Shown here: positions 32,625-44,639 of the stretch, in pieces
Numbering within the stretch: position 1 is the stretch's first letter
How the letters are laid out: every line of letters starts with the position of its first letter
Assembly: GCA_963575645.1 (NCBI GenBank)
Contig: OY754464.1
Location: 74,994,948-75,058,947 of the forward strand
DNA length: 64,000 bases
DNA from: Xanthostigma xanthostigma
Lineage: Eukaryota > Arthropoda > Insecta > Raphidioptera > Raphidiidae
Direction of reading: 5' to 3'
Made by a program: the position numbers and the translations under genes
Notes under the pieces: model-generated
Seen by the model: only the letters and a program-made list of their open reading frames with translations
Database searches by the model: none
Told to the model about the DNA's origin: nothing

Positions 32625-33206
32625 TAGTGATGTGTCCACATGACTCTTTATTGAAAGCTAGCTCCGTGCGCTCTGCTCACAAAAAAGAGTCGCTCAAGGG
32701 AGCGATACTAAACGGTACGCACGCATACTGCAGAGGTGTGAACTGTCATCATGCATGCTCAGGAGTCACGAAGCATTGCACAGCACAATACACACTCAGC
32801 TCTGAGCTCATTTCAATATGATTCTGATCTTATATTTTTCGCATTTCGGATAAACTATAAAGTATAATAAAAGCTTAACAATAATAATGTTTATTGTTAC
32901 ATAATTATATCTTTGTCAACGACGTCAATGTGAATGATTTAAGTCACTGTAAGCTTAGTACTTTACAGTGTGTCAGTCAACATTAAATGACTCAGCAAAG
33001 ATAACTCCGTACGTGCAAAATTCACTAGTACTTCTGTGGCCTGTGCTGTGAGCGATCTGTAAATGTGCGAATGCAACAGTACAGAACAGCTCAGCACAGA
33101 GCAATGGCGCTCGGAGTGAGTCATTCACAAAAAAAGAGCGACTCGCTCCGCTCCTAGAAAGGAGTCGTTCATTATGAACGACTCGCTCAGGAACAACACA
33201 TCACTA
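32625..33206. mobile_element. hAT MITE, 582 bp, with perfect 8 bp target duplication
   Basis: GTGTCATC flanks both ends (32617-32624, 33207-33214). The TIR is TAGTGATGTGT. Subterminal GAGCGACTCGCTCCG and AACGACTC repeats. Same family as 21857-22442, in opposite orientation. The clean target duplication suggests a fairly recent insertion. Confidence 0.93.
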
Positions 33207-33573
33207 GTGTCATCATAAATCGATTACATTATTCTGACAGAGTTGTGGAGTAAACAATATTTATATCAATATAATTTGCAATATTTTAAGAGTCGAAACA
33301 CTGTAAAATACAAAATAGTGAGGACACCTTGTATAACAAATACAGTCCAGTTTAGACATCTTATTTACGCATGCACATCAACTCTTACACAATAACCCAA
33401 CTTAAACTACGCTTCACTAAACTGTACAAATTTCAGAAATTCAAGTACACTTGGATAATGTACTCTGGAAGTCGCTCCGGGAGTACCTCTTTAGCCATGG
33501 ATGAGCAAACTATCAGTATTAAAGTTTGGTATTAACTTTTAACTGCAACTTGAAATTTAACGTAAAAAAAAAA

Positions 33574-34132
33574 TTGGTTGTCTGTAAAGTCGGTTTACGG
33601 ACGATAGTTTTACGTGATAACGTATTCCGTAATACATAACCTAAATTTATATAATAATTCGAATCTATGATATTGCATCTTTCGCTTCAAATTTAGGTTA
33701 ATTTTATTTATTAAATTACTCATCACCTACAAAAATAATTTTTTTTATTAACTTTCTTTCTTTCGTATTTATTTAAGTCTCAAAGATTAACTGTCATACT
33801 ATTTAAAAAACAATTGTTTCACTGTTTATATAAAATTCCAAAACCTACTTACAATATTTAAGTATTTTCATACGTCAAAAAATTGATTTTTATAATGATA
33901 AAATTTGTAAGAAAACGATTTTTTCGAGAGATGAGACCTAGCTAAAACGATTTTTTGCCCCCCAAAATCCCTTTTCAGTAAATTTCATCCAAATCGTTAG
34001 GGCCGTTTTCGAGAAAAGCACGCACAGGGTCAGGCGGAACGTTAGGAACGTTACACTTTTTCGTGCATGCAGCCGGTGTTTTATCAATTTATAAGATTGG
34101 TGATTCATCAATTTATAAGACGTTATCACGTC
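33574..34132 (-). mobile_element. repeat family A, 559 bp copy
   Basis: Ends TTGGTTGTCTGTAAAGTCGG and GACGTTATCACGTC. Its interior differs from the other copies (TAATTCGAATCTATGATATT block, shared with the left part of 62738-63706). TCAATTTATAAG is duplicated near the right end. Confidence 0.85.
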
Positions 34133-34282
34133 AAAATGTTGAGATAGAGCTGATATCTACGGTTAAAGAAAGATTAGCTGTTTAATTTTATTTAAAGTCA
34201 AAGTTTAAATATTTCTAAAAGAGGTCAATCTAACAAGGAAAATTATTTTACGATAGAAATATGTTTTCGAGTGCGCTGAATC

Positions 34283-34383
34283 CGAAAATAGTAGATAATG
34301 TTAGAAGGTGTCAGCCTGTATAAAATAATAATTATTTTATACAGGGTGACACCTTCCAACATTACCTAGTTTTCGACTATTTT
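34283..34383. repeat. palindrome, about 100 bp
   Basis: Arms share AATGTTnGAAGGTGTCA and a perfect central ATAAAATAATAATTATTTTAT. Confidence 0.85.
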
Positions 34384-34435
34384 TCTATTTCTAAAAAGAA
34401 ACACAAAAGTTGAACATTGAACATGTTTGTGAATT

Positions 34436-34545
34436 CAATGAATATACCTGTAATATAGGAATATCCATTGAATTTTATAATTTAATAATATTATCCATTG
34501 AATTTTATAACTTAATAATATCCATTGAATTTTATAATTTAAAGG
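34436..34545 (+). repeat. short tandem repeat, three units
   Basis: ATCCATTGAATTTTATAA is repeated three times at about 27-32 bp spacing, directly before the palindrome at 34532-34728. Confidence 0.8.
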
Positions 34546-34728
34546 TCGCTAAAAAAAAGTGTCCAGGGGCGCATAGTCTAGAAACCAATAGATTTTTAGC
34601 TAAAGATATATTTAGCGAGATTTTAGATATTATCTAAAATCTCGCTAAATATATCTGTAGCTAAAAGTTTATTGGTTTTTAGACTATGCGCCTATGGACA
34701 CTTTTTCTTAGCGACCTTTAAATTATAA
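34532..34728. mobile_element. near-perfect palindrome, 197 bp, no spacer
   Basis: Arms of about 98 bp meet at TTAGATATTATCTAA. The ends are TTATAATTTAAAGGTCGC and its inverse. The few mismatches lie in the outer half. Confidence 0.9.
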
Positions 34729-35130
34729 AATAAAACCATTTTCGATCAATTTAACAGAGAACCAAATCCCATAAGGTTTGTGCGAGGTACGCTGTAATTG
34801 TATGGAACCATTCATAAAAAGAATATTGATATTACCGAATTAAAATACATTTGAACTAAAAAATAACTGGAACACAAATTGTAATAATTATAGCCTAGAT
34901 TGCAAAAGAGTTACGAAATATTGAAAGTTGGTTCTGTGTAGAATGAAGGAAAATGAATTTCCGCTGCTATGTCGATAAGGCATTGAATTATACTACAATT
35001 TTACAAATACACATTAAATTATTATCAATTGACACGTCCATCATAAATTGGGGTACGTTTCCTGCTGTAGTTATATAGGTTATAATAATTGTAGGGTTTT
35101 AACCACATCCCTGTGCCAATACTCACGATA

Positions 35131-35437
35131 CAAAATTATAGGCTCGATTTAGAAAGATATTGTGCTCAAACTGAACTGAATTTACTCAGAGCTATTATTT
35201 CAGAAGCAAACAAAAAAAGAACTGTTTTAGTATCAAATAGAGACATCTGCAGATAGAATAAAATCAAACCTATTAGTTCAGAAACGAATCTGGTAGAATT
35301 TGCTCTAAGCTATTAGTTCAGAAGCAAATCTGGTTGCATTTGCTCAAAGCTATTAATTCAGACGCCGGGCCGCAAACGAAATACCTTGTGCAGAATTATA
35401 TCTATCGCACCCGGGTGAAACCAGGACGGACCGCTAG
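35131..35437 (+). mobile_element. Helitron 3' end with tandem block
   Basis: Three units of about 40 bp (CTATTAGTTCAGAAGCAAAT type) are followed by ATCGCACCCGGGTGAAACC and the terminus GACGGACCGCTAG^T. It is the intact form of the end missing at 1371. Confidence 0.85.
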
Positions 35438-35482
35438 TGTTCTCAAAATAATGCCTCTACAAAGCCACAGTCAGTCCAATGA

Positions 35483-35815
35483 ATGAATGAATAAATTAGG
35501 AGTTATGGCACGCTATCCTAGAAGAATTTTTGTGCTTCCCCTTGTCCCGGATCTAGTCCTCCAATAGTTTGGATCTTCTGATGAACTCCAGAAGATTGCT
35601 AACTAGATTGTCCTGAGGAATTACTCCGCTCTCGTCAATGTATCCAAAGATGGTTGTTCTCCTGTTGGCTAGGGGTTCGCATTCGAACAGTAAATGGTTG
35701 GCTGTTTCGTCCTCCATTTCGCAATATCGTAAACGTGATACAATGTAAATTTCTGCGATATGTTTTTTTAGTGTTTTCATATTTATCCGACAATGATGCC
35801 ATATAAACAGTGGCG
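35483..35815 (-). pseudogene. LINE RNase H / C-terminal fragment with (ATTC)n tail
   Basis: The minus strand reads ...RLRYCEMEDETANHLLFECE, PLANRRTTIFG and NLLEFIRRSKLL, then stops near 35553. The C...E-E/D-ET-x-HLL-x-C-x2-L...R order is the Cys/His tail after RNase H in I/R1/Jockey-type LINEs. A short 3' UTR ends in four ATTC units (35483-35495). 5' truncated at the hAT insertion. Confidence 0.7.
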
Positions 35816-36836
35816 TAGCTACCCAGGGGCTAGGCGGGGCAGTGCCCCGGGGCCCTCAAGCTCAAGGGGCCCTCGAATCCTTACCAGAAAATCTCGATAG
35901 AATTGAACTTTTGAAAATTTCTCCCATTTTCAAAATAAATATGACAGGTTGCAACCCGACTTTAATCATGGCAACTCAGTTGAGAGAAATTCGAAAGTTA
36001 TACCCAGGGAATTCCCCTAAATTCTTTCTGTGGGTTGGCAATGTTGTCAATTTGACGGATAGCGATATGTGCGTTTTATTATTCATCGATATGCGTTTTA
36101 TTGTGAATTAGAGTCAAGATTTGTTTTTGAGAACGGTTAAAAAATTAATGCTGTATCAGGAGTAAGTAAGTTAATGTCAAGAAACTTTTTAGTACTACTG
36201 GTCAATATAGTGGTTCAATTTTATTTGATTTTACCACATTATTTGAGTCAGTATCAATAGAAATATTTTATCCAGAAATACTTGCAGAAAGCTGACTAAA
36301 AAACTTGTCAATTTTGGGCAATTTTTGTTTACTATCTTCTCTTTCTTGGCGTTGTTTGCGTTTAAATGCACCACTGGGTTTCTTCTTTTTGTCCCTAATT
36401 TTAGTTTTCTAAATGTATAGATTTGACACGATTTATTGACTGAATTTAACCGAAGTCATTGATACTTTTGCAAAAACTAAAGCTAGAAAAAGATTGTAAA
36501 TATAAGTAATTGTTATTTAGTCAGTTGGTAGGTCCGACTTTTATATAATAAACCCTTGAATCTTTTCTATTTCGTATTATTGCCCAAATCTACACCAAGT
36601 ATTAATTGTAATTTATGTTGTTACTGTTTAATATTTTTATTACCTGCCCTGCAATGCACAAAAAAGAGCTGATCATATCAATAAGAGCTTTATCATCGAT
36701 GATAAAGTAGTTTAGCATTTTTAAAGTATTTGTATATTTAATATTTTTACTTGATAAAACCTGCCCAGTTTAGATAACAGTGGGGCCCCATTTTTTTATT
36801 TGCCCCAGGGCCCTTGGTTACCTAGCTACGCCACTG
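35808..36836. mobile_element. hAT element, 1029 bp, with perfect 8 bp target duplication
   Basis: CATATAAA flanks both ends. The TIR is CAGTGGCGTAGCTA; GC-rich subterminal GGGGCCC blocks (TGCCCCGGGGCCCTC / TGCCCCAGGGCCC) stand out from the AT-rich interior. The interior frames have no hAT domain, so it is non-autonomous. It separates two LINE pieces of opposite sense. Confidence 0.92.
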
Positions 36837-36837
36837 C

Positions 36838-37208
36838 ATATAAAGATCTAGTTAAAATGTTTGATGTGGACACATTGGAAAATAGACGTAATCATGCTGT
36901 AATACTCTCTTTTATAAACTTATTCATATTATGGTCAAGGACAATTATATATTAAGTAAAATTAATTTTAAAGTTTCAAGTGTACCAACTAGGCCAAAAC
37001 ATCAGCTTTTGTCACGTCCTCAAGCTTCAACACAACATTTTGACAATTCAGCATGGATGGTGACATTAGTGAATAGTCTGCAAGCTTACAAACGATTTTT
37101 AGACTTTTTACAGATTAGTTATAAGGCTTTAAGAAAATTAATAAGATCATGAACTTATGATTTAGATATTGGTAATATTTTTATAACGTGTTTTTCTTTT
37201 CTTTTTTT
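36838..37208 (+). pseudogene. LINE ORF2 C-terminal fragment
   Basis: The first frame reads DLVKMFDVDTLENRRNHAVI, then LSFINLFIL; after a frameshift near 36930 it continues LSKINFKVSSVPTRPKHQLL, with a stop at 37150. The TLENRR...INFxV...TR order is the usual Jockey/CR1-like LINE C-terminus. The 3' UTR continues to about 37960 (GGAAATAAATATTTATTATT) and is split by the family A element. Confidence 0.65.
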
Positions 37209-37857
37209 GACGTGATAACGTCTTATAAATTGATGAATCACCAATCTTATAAATTGATAAAACACCGGCTGCATGCACGAAAAAGTGTAACGTTCATAAA
37301 TCCTAACGTTCGTAACGCGTAACGTTCCGCCTGACCCTATGCGTGCTTTTTGCTAATTTCTCGCTCAATTTAAATCAGATCGGTTTGAAACCAGTCTTAA
37401 ACGAAAGAGGAGAACATTTTACATAGATTTCGTATAACAGAATTTGCCTAAACAGTTTTTTTATACAAATTTATATAGAAAAATAGCTGTATAAATGCAA
37501 TGTTGTCTAATGCATGGCGCGACGCGGTCGGTCGTCTTTGTTTGCCGTACATGAAAATTAGAAGATAACGTATGTCTTGTCTTAACATGAAAACGGCTGC
37601 ATTTCTAATGTTTAATTCAATTTTTTGACATTAGTATTTTGTGAAATGCAACGCCTTCTAAGTTAAGTATTGGAATAACTAATTATTATTAGAACATAAT
37701 ACTTTGACAGTTGCAAACGTCACTTTTGACATTTCTTATCATTCCGACACCAAGGATAAGCGGATTGAAACCAAATTTTGGGAGGTTTAGGTTATGTATT
37801 ACGGAATACGTTATCACGTAAAACTATCGTCCGTAAACCGACTTTACAGACAACCAA
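37209..37857 (+). mobile_element. repeat family A, 649 bp copy
   Basis: Starts GACGTGATAACGTC in a T-run and ends CAGACAACCAA before another T-run. The interior carries the family C blocks AACGAAAGAGGAGAACATTT and CGACACCAAGGATAAGCGGA, linking families A and C. It lies in a LINE 3' UTR. Confidence 0.85.
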
Positions 37858-37964
37858 TTTTTTTTTTTAACATGTATTCATTTTCTGTAATTTATAATTT
37901 CCCTGTTATTGGAGTTATATCTGTTGGGAAATAAATATTTATTATTTATTTATATCTACAGTGT

Positions 37965-39596
37965 GTCGATTCTTGACGTATCCTCGTCGTGTGTAGATGC
38001 TTTCTGAGGGATGCCAGATCCCAACCACTTTCCAGAGTTTAGGTCTACTGAGTTTGATCAAGTCCTCCTGTAAGCCTGTTTGAAGAGAGTCAGTCGAATA
38101 CCACCCCTAATAAGTTCAAGTAGGATGGCAAGTAGAGTTATCTACCTTACCGGCAATGTATGTGTGTACATGTTCTATTATGGGCAATCAGTAACTTGTA
38201 TTCTCGGAATTCCACTGCAAAGCCACACGCAGTCGAGAGCGGTGGCGTCGAAACGTATTGAATCCTCGCACATAGTTGTGTATAAGTTCAGTTTGGTTCA
38301 ACGTATCTAATAGGTCGGTGGAATATATGTACGTACGTAGTTGAACAAGCCACTTTATACCCTCTGAGCTCTCCACTTACGCCTTAATTAATCATTAAAT
38401 ATCCATTTAATCTCGAAATATCAAATAGATATTACAATGTTATATCAGAGAATGCTTAAGTACTTACATACCACACTGATTGTACTATATCTGCAGCAAC
38501 GCCATTTGCCTAGCACTAAACTTTGTCTTAATGCTTGAATTACGTAGACGAAATATTATCGTGCTCCCTCTCTCTCTCTCTCTCTCTCTATAAATATATT
38601 TACTTCTATAACAAATTATGGAAATTAGATTGCAAAATAATAAGCAATTTTTTTCACTACTCTCTAAAAATAAATCTTTATATAAGAGGTCTTAAACCAG
38701 ACCAGCGAATTTATTTTACAAAAAATATTCAACTTTGTATCATTAGTCGTTAAAAAGTTATGACGTATTAAGTTTTTCTCAAATAATATAAATAAATGTT
38801 CATATCTCTGAAACTAAAAGTGATACAGGGTTGCGGATTGTCGGAATCGATTCAGCTTGATTTTTTCTATAAGATAGGTTGATATAAAATGGGCCAAAAA
38901 TCACTAAGTGCCTTACAAAATTGCAGATTTGTAAAAAAAACCCATACTGCGATTTTAAAAAAATCTGAAATTTTTGCATTACTTTTTAACGTTGGAGTTA
39001 GGAGTAATTTTTCGGTTTTTTGTTAATATTGCATTGGCAAATTAATTTTTTTATTCGAAAAAATTACAGCTTATTTAGGGCATAGAAAGGTAAGTCCCCT
39101 GAAAATTTCATGACAAAAAAAACATTTTTGCAGGAGAAAAAAATTAAAAACGAAAAACGCGTTTTTTTCGATATTTCTCTGAATATTTAAGGTTATGTGA
39201 ATAAATTATATTCATAAAATTTGTAGATCCTTTTAATATCTACAATTGCCACGCAACATTTTTCGATTGGAGGTCAACTTTCGCCGGAAATAACGAAAAA
39301 CCGCGTTTGACCCCTAAAAAGCGCCCCCCGCAGCCCCCCGGCACTTTACGCATTAATTGAATTTTTGGTTTCTGTATTTCTGACGGCAGTTTATTTCCTT
39401 CCTCATCATTCGTTTCCTGCTATTAATTTTTTTCCTTGTCAAAAGCTAACTTCACTGGTCTATAATACTGATGAGTCTGATAGATAAAAGTACGCTGAAT
39501 CGTTAGGCCTAAGCGCAAATTCGTATCTCAATTAGCTGAGAAGTTATGACGGTTTGTAAATAAAGGTAGTTAGATAGAGTATCCCACTATATCGAA
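37965..39596. other. no TE ends or genes recognised
   Basis: This is the longest stretch without recognisable mobile DNA after the exon region. It holds a TC microsatellite (about 38566-38590) and a C-rich patch (AAGCGCCCCCCGCAGCCCCC, about 39318). Open frames are short and lack domains. Confidence 0.5.
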
Positions 39597-40076
39597 ATAG
39601 TTATTGGCGTAACTAGTAGTCTAAGTCATTCATGGCGTGTCATGACTTAGCCTACAAGTTACGCCCATAATTTTATTCAACAATTGTGCGTTATTCATGT
39701 TTTATTTATTGTTATTAATGAGATGTTGTAAATATCTATTTATTTCTTTATAAAAAAAACTGTCAATACTAACAGCACCAAAAAGCACGATTCAATGTTT
39801 TGGTTTGAGGTTAGCCGGTTATGAATAAACTCCATCTCGAAAACATTCGGCCTCTCAATTTTAGCCTCAATGGGTAACAACGGAGTTGTTGTTACCTACT
39901 ATTTCGTTACGACTCAGAAAATAGTTACGTTTATTTTCATTACTCCACAATGGCCGAGCTAGTAGGAATCTTCATTGAGTTATGACAAGTAATTGTCACC
40001 AGTCGGTAAATAGCTATTTAGGGTTCGGTTTTTAGGCATGATAAAACATGAATAGCACGCATGAGTTGAATAAAAT
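39597..40076 (+). repeat. about 480 bp dispersed element, copy 1
   Basis: It is nearly identical to 48137-48615 in the same orientation. It opens with a hairpin (GGCGTAACTAGTAGTCTAAG / inverse near 39665), then has ends TTTTATTCAAC...TTATTCATGTTTTA and the inverse (TAAAACATGAAT...GTTGAATAAAAT). No coding content. Confidence 0.9.
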
Positions 40077-40084
40077 GTATTTTC

Positions 40085-40715
40085 ACCATAAAAGCCTCAG
40101 GCAATTTAAAAGTCTTGAAGCCCTGATCATGAAAATATTTTTTTCTAAACGCTGGTCGTAAACAAAACATTGGTAAAGCTTCCTTTTAAATTGTTCCTCA
40201 GCCAATTTTCCCCCAATGTCCAAATAATATAAATTTTGAGTTATGCCGAAAGTTTATCAAGTTTCTTAATAAAATTAAGAATTCTATTTATTTTAAATTG
40301 CAGATTTATAATTTTGTGTACGTTTTTTATTTCCAAGAAAGACATTTTTATTAAGAGATAAATAACACGTATACAGCAGCAATAACTACATTATTTTATG
40401 TTGAACTTTTCAGTACGTTTTGCTTGCCGTTTTCTTTAAGTTTTCCCGAATAATGGAATTATAAATAACTCCCACTTTTAAAGGAGATATACTTTGATGT
40501 AAAAAGTACATTATTAAATTCCGGAGGATTTAAATAATATTTGTCCTCTCAATTCAATTAGAACCAATGAAAATATTCTAGATATCAAAATGGAATTATA
40601 TAATAAAAAATTGAATTTAAATGCAACGTTTTTTTTAATACCATGTTATTAATTACAAATAGAAACGAAAGGAGAGAATATGAAATAAAAATAATTTTTA
40701 TGTAAAAAATATTGT
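40085..40715. other. no recognisable feature
   Basis: AT-rich. A 131-codon frame on the minus strand (40585-40980) runs into the Tigger-like element and has no domain. Confidence 0.55.
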
Positions 40716-40720
40716 ATCTA

Positions 40721-41177
40721 CAGTAGAATCCGGATAAAGCGACTGTTAAGGGACCGGCTATATTACGCCGTACTAACCGGACGACGCACAAAACGGCATG
40801 AAATTTTATATAATAATATCTCATTTTGACGTGCGTTGACACGAAGTTAACGCAGTGATTCATCAAAAGGGGAAAAAATACTATGGAATTTACTCGGGAA
40901 TAAAACAGCGTGCATCTGGGAAGGAAGGGAGTGGGTGCATCGACATAATGCAAGTATTTGCCCTTGAAATTATGAATCATTTTGAGATGTGCGTCGTTCT
41001 AACCGAACAACTTTTAATAAATTAAGTCGCTGAAAGCGGTTGATCGCTTTAACCGGAGTCGTACTAAACGGATATACTTTCGCAGTATGTTTTATGAAAA
41101 TCAAACTTGAGGTTGCATTTACGTCGTTAAAAGCGGTTGGCCGTTATAAACGGAGTCGTACTATTCGGATTCTACTG
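40721..41177. mobile_element. Tigger/pogo-type MITE, 457 bp
   Basis: TIR CAGTAGAATCCGGATAA / CGGATTCTACTG, flanked by TA on both sides. Subterminal repeats of the CGTACTAACCGGAC / GGAGTCGTACT type occur. Non-autonomous. Confidence 0.85.
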
Positions 41178-41309
41178 TATATTTAGTTAATTTAGCAGTA
41201 TTTAGTATAATTACTTTTAAACAGAAGGATTATTAGTTAAATTTAAAAAAGAAAAAAATATAAAAAACAAATGAATCAGTAAATGCTTCTAAAAACATAT
41301 AATAACGAT

Positions 41310-41558
41310 AATAATGCGTTTAAGGTCCGTTTCTCGACTTTATGTCATGACAGACGCCATTCGCACCATTACTATTTTCCATCTATCACACTTCCCGTTA
41401 TTTTCTACTTTTTTATACTTCCGCTATATAAAAGCAATGGGCGAATGAAGGAATTTTAGAACATCAGGATAAGGTAGGCAAATTTTGAGCATAGGAGTTT
41501 GACAGGTAATCGGCCATGGCCTTGAATAAGGAACCATCTCAATATTTATCTCAAAGCC
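41310..41558 (-). mobile_element. SINE A, 3' body only
   Basis: Matches the 3' part of 60310-60735 from the AATAATGCGTTTAAGG tail to ATATTTATCTC, but lacks the tRNA head and the central domain. Confidence 0.8.
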
Positions 41559-41559
41559 T

Positions 41560-43115
41560 AAAACCTCCATTACTCAAAGCAAAAAACCTCGGTAACTTAA
41601 ACAAATATTTTGAGCGTAGGCCTCCGATAACTTAAGGATGTGTATAAGGTCAAATTGTGTAGTACATCTAATTAAATTTTCAAAATCATAAATATATAAA
41701 AATTTTTAATTTTAATAATTTTAATAATTTTTTATGGTAGATTTTCCAAAAATTTTCCTATAATTAAATATTATGAACAAATATTTAACATTTAATTTGA
41801 CTACTGTGACTTTAGTCAAAAACAATCAGGCAACATGGCTGTCCACGTGGTCTTCTGACACTTGGAAACATAACGTGGAGATAGAATTTCTGACCTCAAA
41901 AATTTGAAGCTATGGATACTATAAAAATAATAATAAATAAAAATGTCAAATCAAAATTCAAAGAAAGTTTTTTTATTATGAATTATTATCAAGCAATCAA
42001 AGTGGTGATTAAGAAATCAATTATCATTACGCAAAGTAATAAACTGATACATAAAGTCTGCAGTAATTAAAGTTTACTTTTGGCAGATTTTTGTTAAAGC
42101 AAAGTTTTTTCAAATTAATTGCAGATAATCTGTACGAACATTTTAGTTTTCCAAACAAAAATAAATATCTCAAATCTTTTACATACTTTTGTTACATTAC
42201 AGCGTTTATCCGACATATAAACGCATTTTGTGTTCTAAATGCACATAAATCTCAAAAATGACAGGTCCAGAATAATTGACAGTTGGTTCACGTGATATGA
42301 CATTTCATAAATGCGATTTTTATTATCGACATGCAGGAACGCGACGTTGCCTCATTGTCTCATTACATCCGCCATTAATTAAGATTAAGATTCGGAGAAT
42401 TGATTTCATCACTTTCAAAATAAAATATTTCCGTGAAATTGCCGGTAACCCCACGTTTTTTTGGGCTTGAAAAATCGCAAATTGTACAAAGAAACTGATA
42501 ATAAGTTTTTGAATCATAAATCATTGAAATAAAATGATAAATGTTTTAATCTTCTCAAAATTTTTAACACTTCCGGTAGAAATAACATTGAGTAAATGGT
42601 GATTTTAAAATGAATTTTTTCATAAAAAACGTCGGTAAGGTATCTATTTTTTGGTTTTAATCGATGCAGGAGGTCTAATTCTATAACATATTTTAAATTT
42701 AGGCAAAAATCTTCGAATTCAAAAATGTTATATACATCCTTAAAATACTATTTTGGTGATAACTTAAAGTATTGTCAGTGAGGCATCGTGAATAAGTATA
42801 CAAACAAAAGGGTTTGCCAAGAACTTTATTAATTTCACTTCAGTCTTTCACTAAATCACTTTACCCTATATAATGAAAAATGCATAAAACAGAAAAAAAA
42901 TACTGACTTTCTCGTTTAAATTTAATAAATATGTAATTGAATAAATAAATATATAGATACAAAATTTATTATCAATTTATTAGAACAATTGAACCTCGTT
43001 AAGTAAAAATTGAACTTCAAAACCTCTCTAACTTCAACTCTCGATAAGTAAAAAACTCGATAACTTAAATTTTTCAACGTTTCCCTTGAACTTTAACTTA
43101 TCGAGGTTCTACTGT
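41560..43115. mobile_element. pogo-like element, right end clear, left end uncertain
   Basis: The right terminus reads AACTTATCGAGGTTCTACTG followed by TA, a pogo/Tigger TIR. CCTCGGTAACTTAAA (about 41590) and CTCGATAAGTAAAA-like blocks (about 43038) are related. No transposase domain is visible; the interior is mostly anonymous. Confidence 0.45.
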
Positions 43116-43604
43116 ACTATGATATTTTGTTATTCGTTTGCATGGTTCAGTTGAAGGCCACAGATATTGAAATTATGTAGGTACTCAAAATACTGTATTA
43201 GAGATAAGATTTCTTAATCAGTAGATCACGAAAAACATGTTTAATATGGTAAAAATGGAGTAAATTTAAAAGCATGCAACTGTTTGAAACTTTATTTAAT
43301 TTACAAGATGGCAGTGATGATGAACCTAGAAATGAAATTAAAGATGATGCCAGAGGGTAAACGTAGATGATTTACAGCTGGCTTTAAGTTAATTTAATAA
43401 GTACAAGAGAACACGGTTCAAATCATTCTTCGGGTGGTTTTGAAACTTGAAAAACGGAAAGTTTTTCTTAATTTGTTTTGATGTGAACATACCGTTCATA
43501 TTTACAATTAGTTCAACAAAAACTAGCAATAGCTTTATAATAAGCATACTAGTGTTTGCATGTATCTTCATATTTATTAGATATCGTGTCCATCGATAAT
43601 AATT

Positions 43605-43740
43605 AATAAGAAAAAATTCGCAGGTTTGTGGACAATAGTTGTATTTATAAATGTACTTGAAAAAGTCTAAATTTATAGACGAAACGTCGTACATTTATAA
43701 ATACAACTATTGTCCACAAACCTGCGAATTTTTTCTTATT
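43605..43740. mobile_element. perfect 52 bp inverted repeat enclosing a hammerhead-like core
   Basis: Arms 43605-43655 and 43689-43740 are perfect reverse complements (TTGTGGACAATAGTTGTATT inside). The 33 nt between them is exactly the hammerhead-like core, so the arms form a greatly extended stem I. Confidence 0.9.
43651..43694 (+). ncRNA. hammerhead ribozyme-like motif with extended stem I
   Basis: Stem I GTAC/GTAC continues into the 52 bp arms. The first core block reads TTGAAAA (two changes from consensus), stem II is GTCT/AGAC, then GAAACGTC. Architecture is clear; the changed core makes catalysis unlikely. Confidence 0.65.
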
Positions 43741-43878
43741 ATTTATTATCTTCATATTGTTTTAAAAAAATCGATATTTTTACACAGACCTCCGACAATA
43801 ATTAATTTGATTTCTTTTGCAATAGTTTATATTTATTTATTTTTCTTTTGATTTAGCTTGATCCATCAAGTTGTCTAT

Positions 43879-44635
43879 ACAGGCTGTATCAGTGAAAACT
43901 GTACATAGGGAAAACTCCATTGTGCAAATTAGTTAGGGTCAACGATTACTTTGGCCACATATGAGAATGGGTACCATGGTAACGCTGACTAACCATTATT
44001 TAATAACAATAATTGCTAATCAAATAAATAAAATTATCGACCAATTTTTTCAGACTGTATATCGAAAAAAAAATTATAATTCAATAATTCAGTAGATGAC
44101 GTTTCGGTCCGGATTTAGATCTTTTTCAGAAATAATCTAAAAAATATAAAAAGGAATTAATATCTACTTATTTTCTAATAGAATTAAGATAATAATTTTA
44201 TTTATTTGAAGAGTTCTATTCAGACGTTAATCTAAGATTTGAATGATTGCTAATAATGAATAATTAGAAAAATCAGTTAAAATAAATTAAAAGAATTTAT
44301 TTTTATTAATGAAACATTTTTTTAATTAGAAAATATTTTTTTAATTAATAATTAAACCACACACAGTTTAAATAAAAAATTAATGCGAATGTTCAAATAA
44401 ACATCTATTTTGATTAAGCAGTGGCTTAAAAACTTTGTTTCACTTTGTGTAACATTACAGGAGTCACACTGAAACATACTTCGGCGATTTTGTCTTTAAG
44501 TTCATCCAGATTGTGCCACCATCTCGAAGTTTCATTATGGAAACCATGGTAACGACCTCTGAATAGAGGACAAAGCAATCTCTGATCTTAACTAATTTGT
44601 ACTGTGTACTTTTCCCTATGTACGGTTTCCTGTAT
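43879..44635. mobile_element. TIR element, 757 bp, hosting a hammerhead-bearing insertion
   Basis: ATACAGGCTGTATCAGTGAA and CTGTACATAGGGAAAA at the left pair imperfectly with the right end (CTTTTCCCTATGTACGG...CCTGTAT). CCATGGTAACG occurs near both ends. The middle (about 44030-44400) belongs to the hammerhead family also seen at 1-240. Confidence 0.65.
44094..44133 (-). ncRNA. hammerhead ribozyme-like motif
   Basis: On the minus strand: CTGAAAA (one change), a weak stem II around TAAATCCGGA, then GAAACGTC. The upstream TTTTTATATTTTTTAGAT matches the locus at 198-236. Confidence 0.55.
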
Positions 44636-44639
44636 ATTT

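Noticed and set aside
35842-36111. 89-codon frame in the 1 kb hAT element as a transposase
   Set aside because: It starts in the GC-rich subterminal repeat and shows none of the hAT motifs.
40585-40980. 131-codon minus-strand frame
   Set aside because: It crosses the left end of the Tigger-type MITE and has low-complexity hydrophobic composition without a domain.
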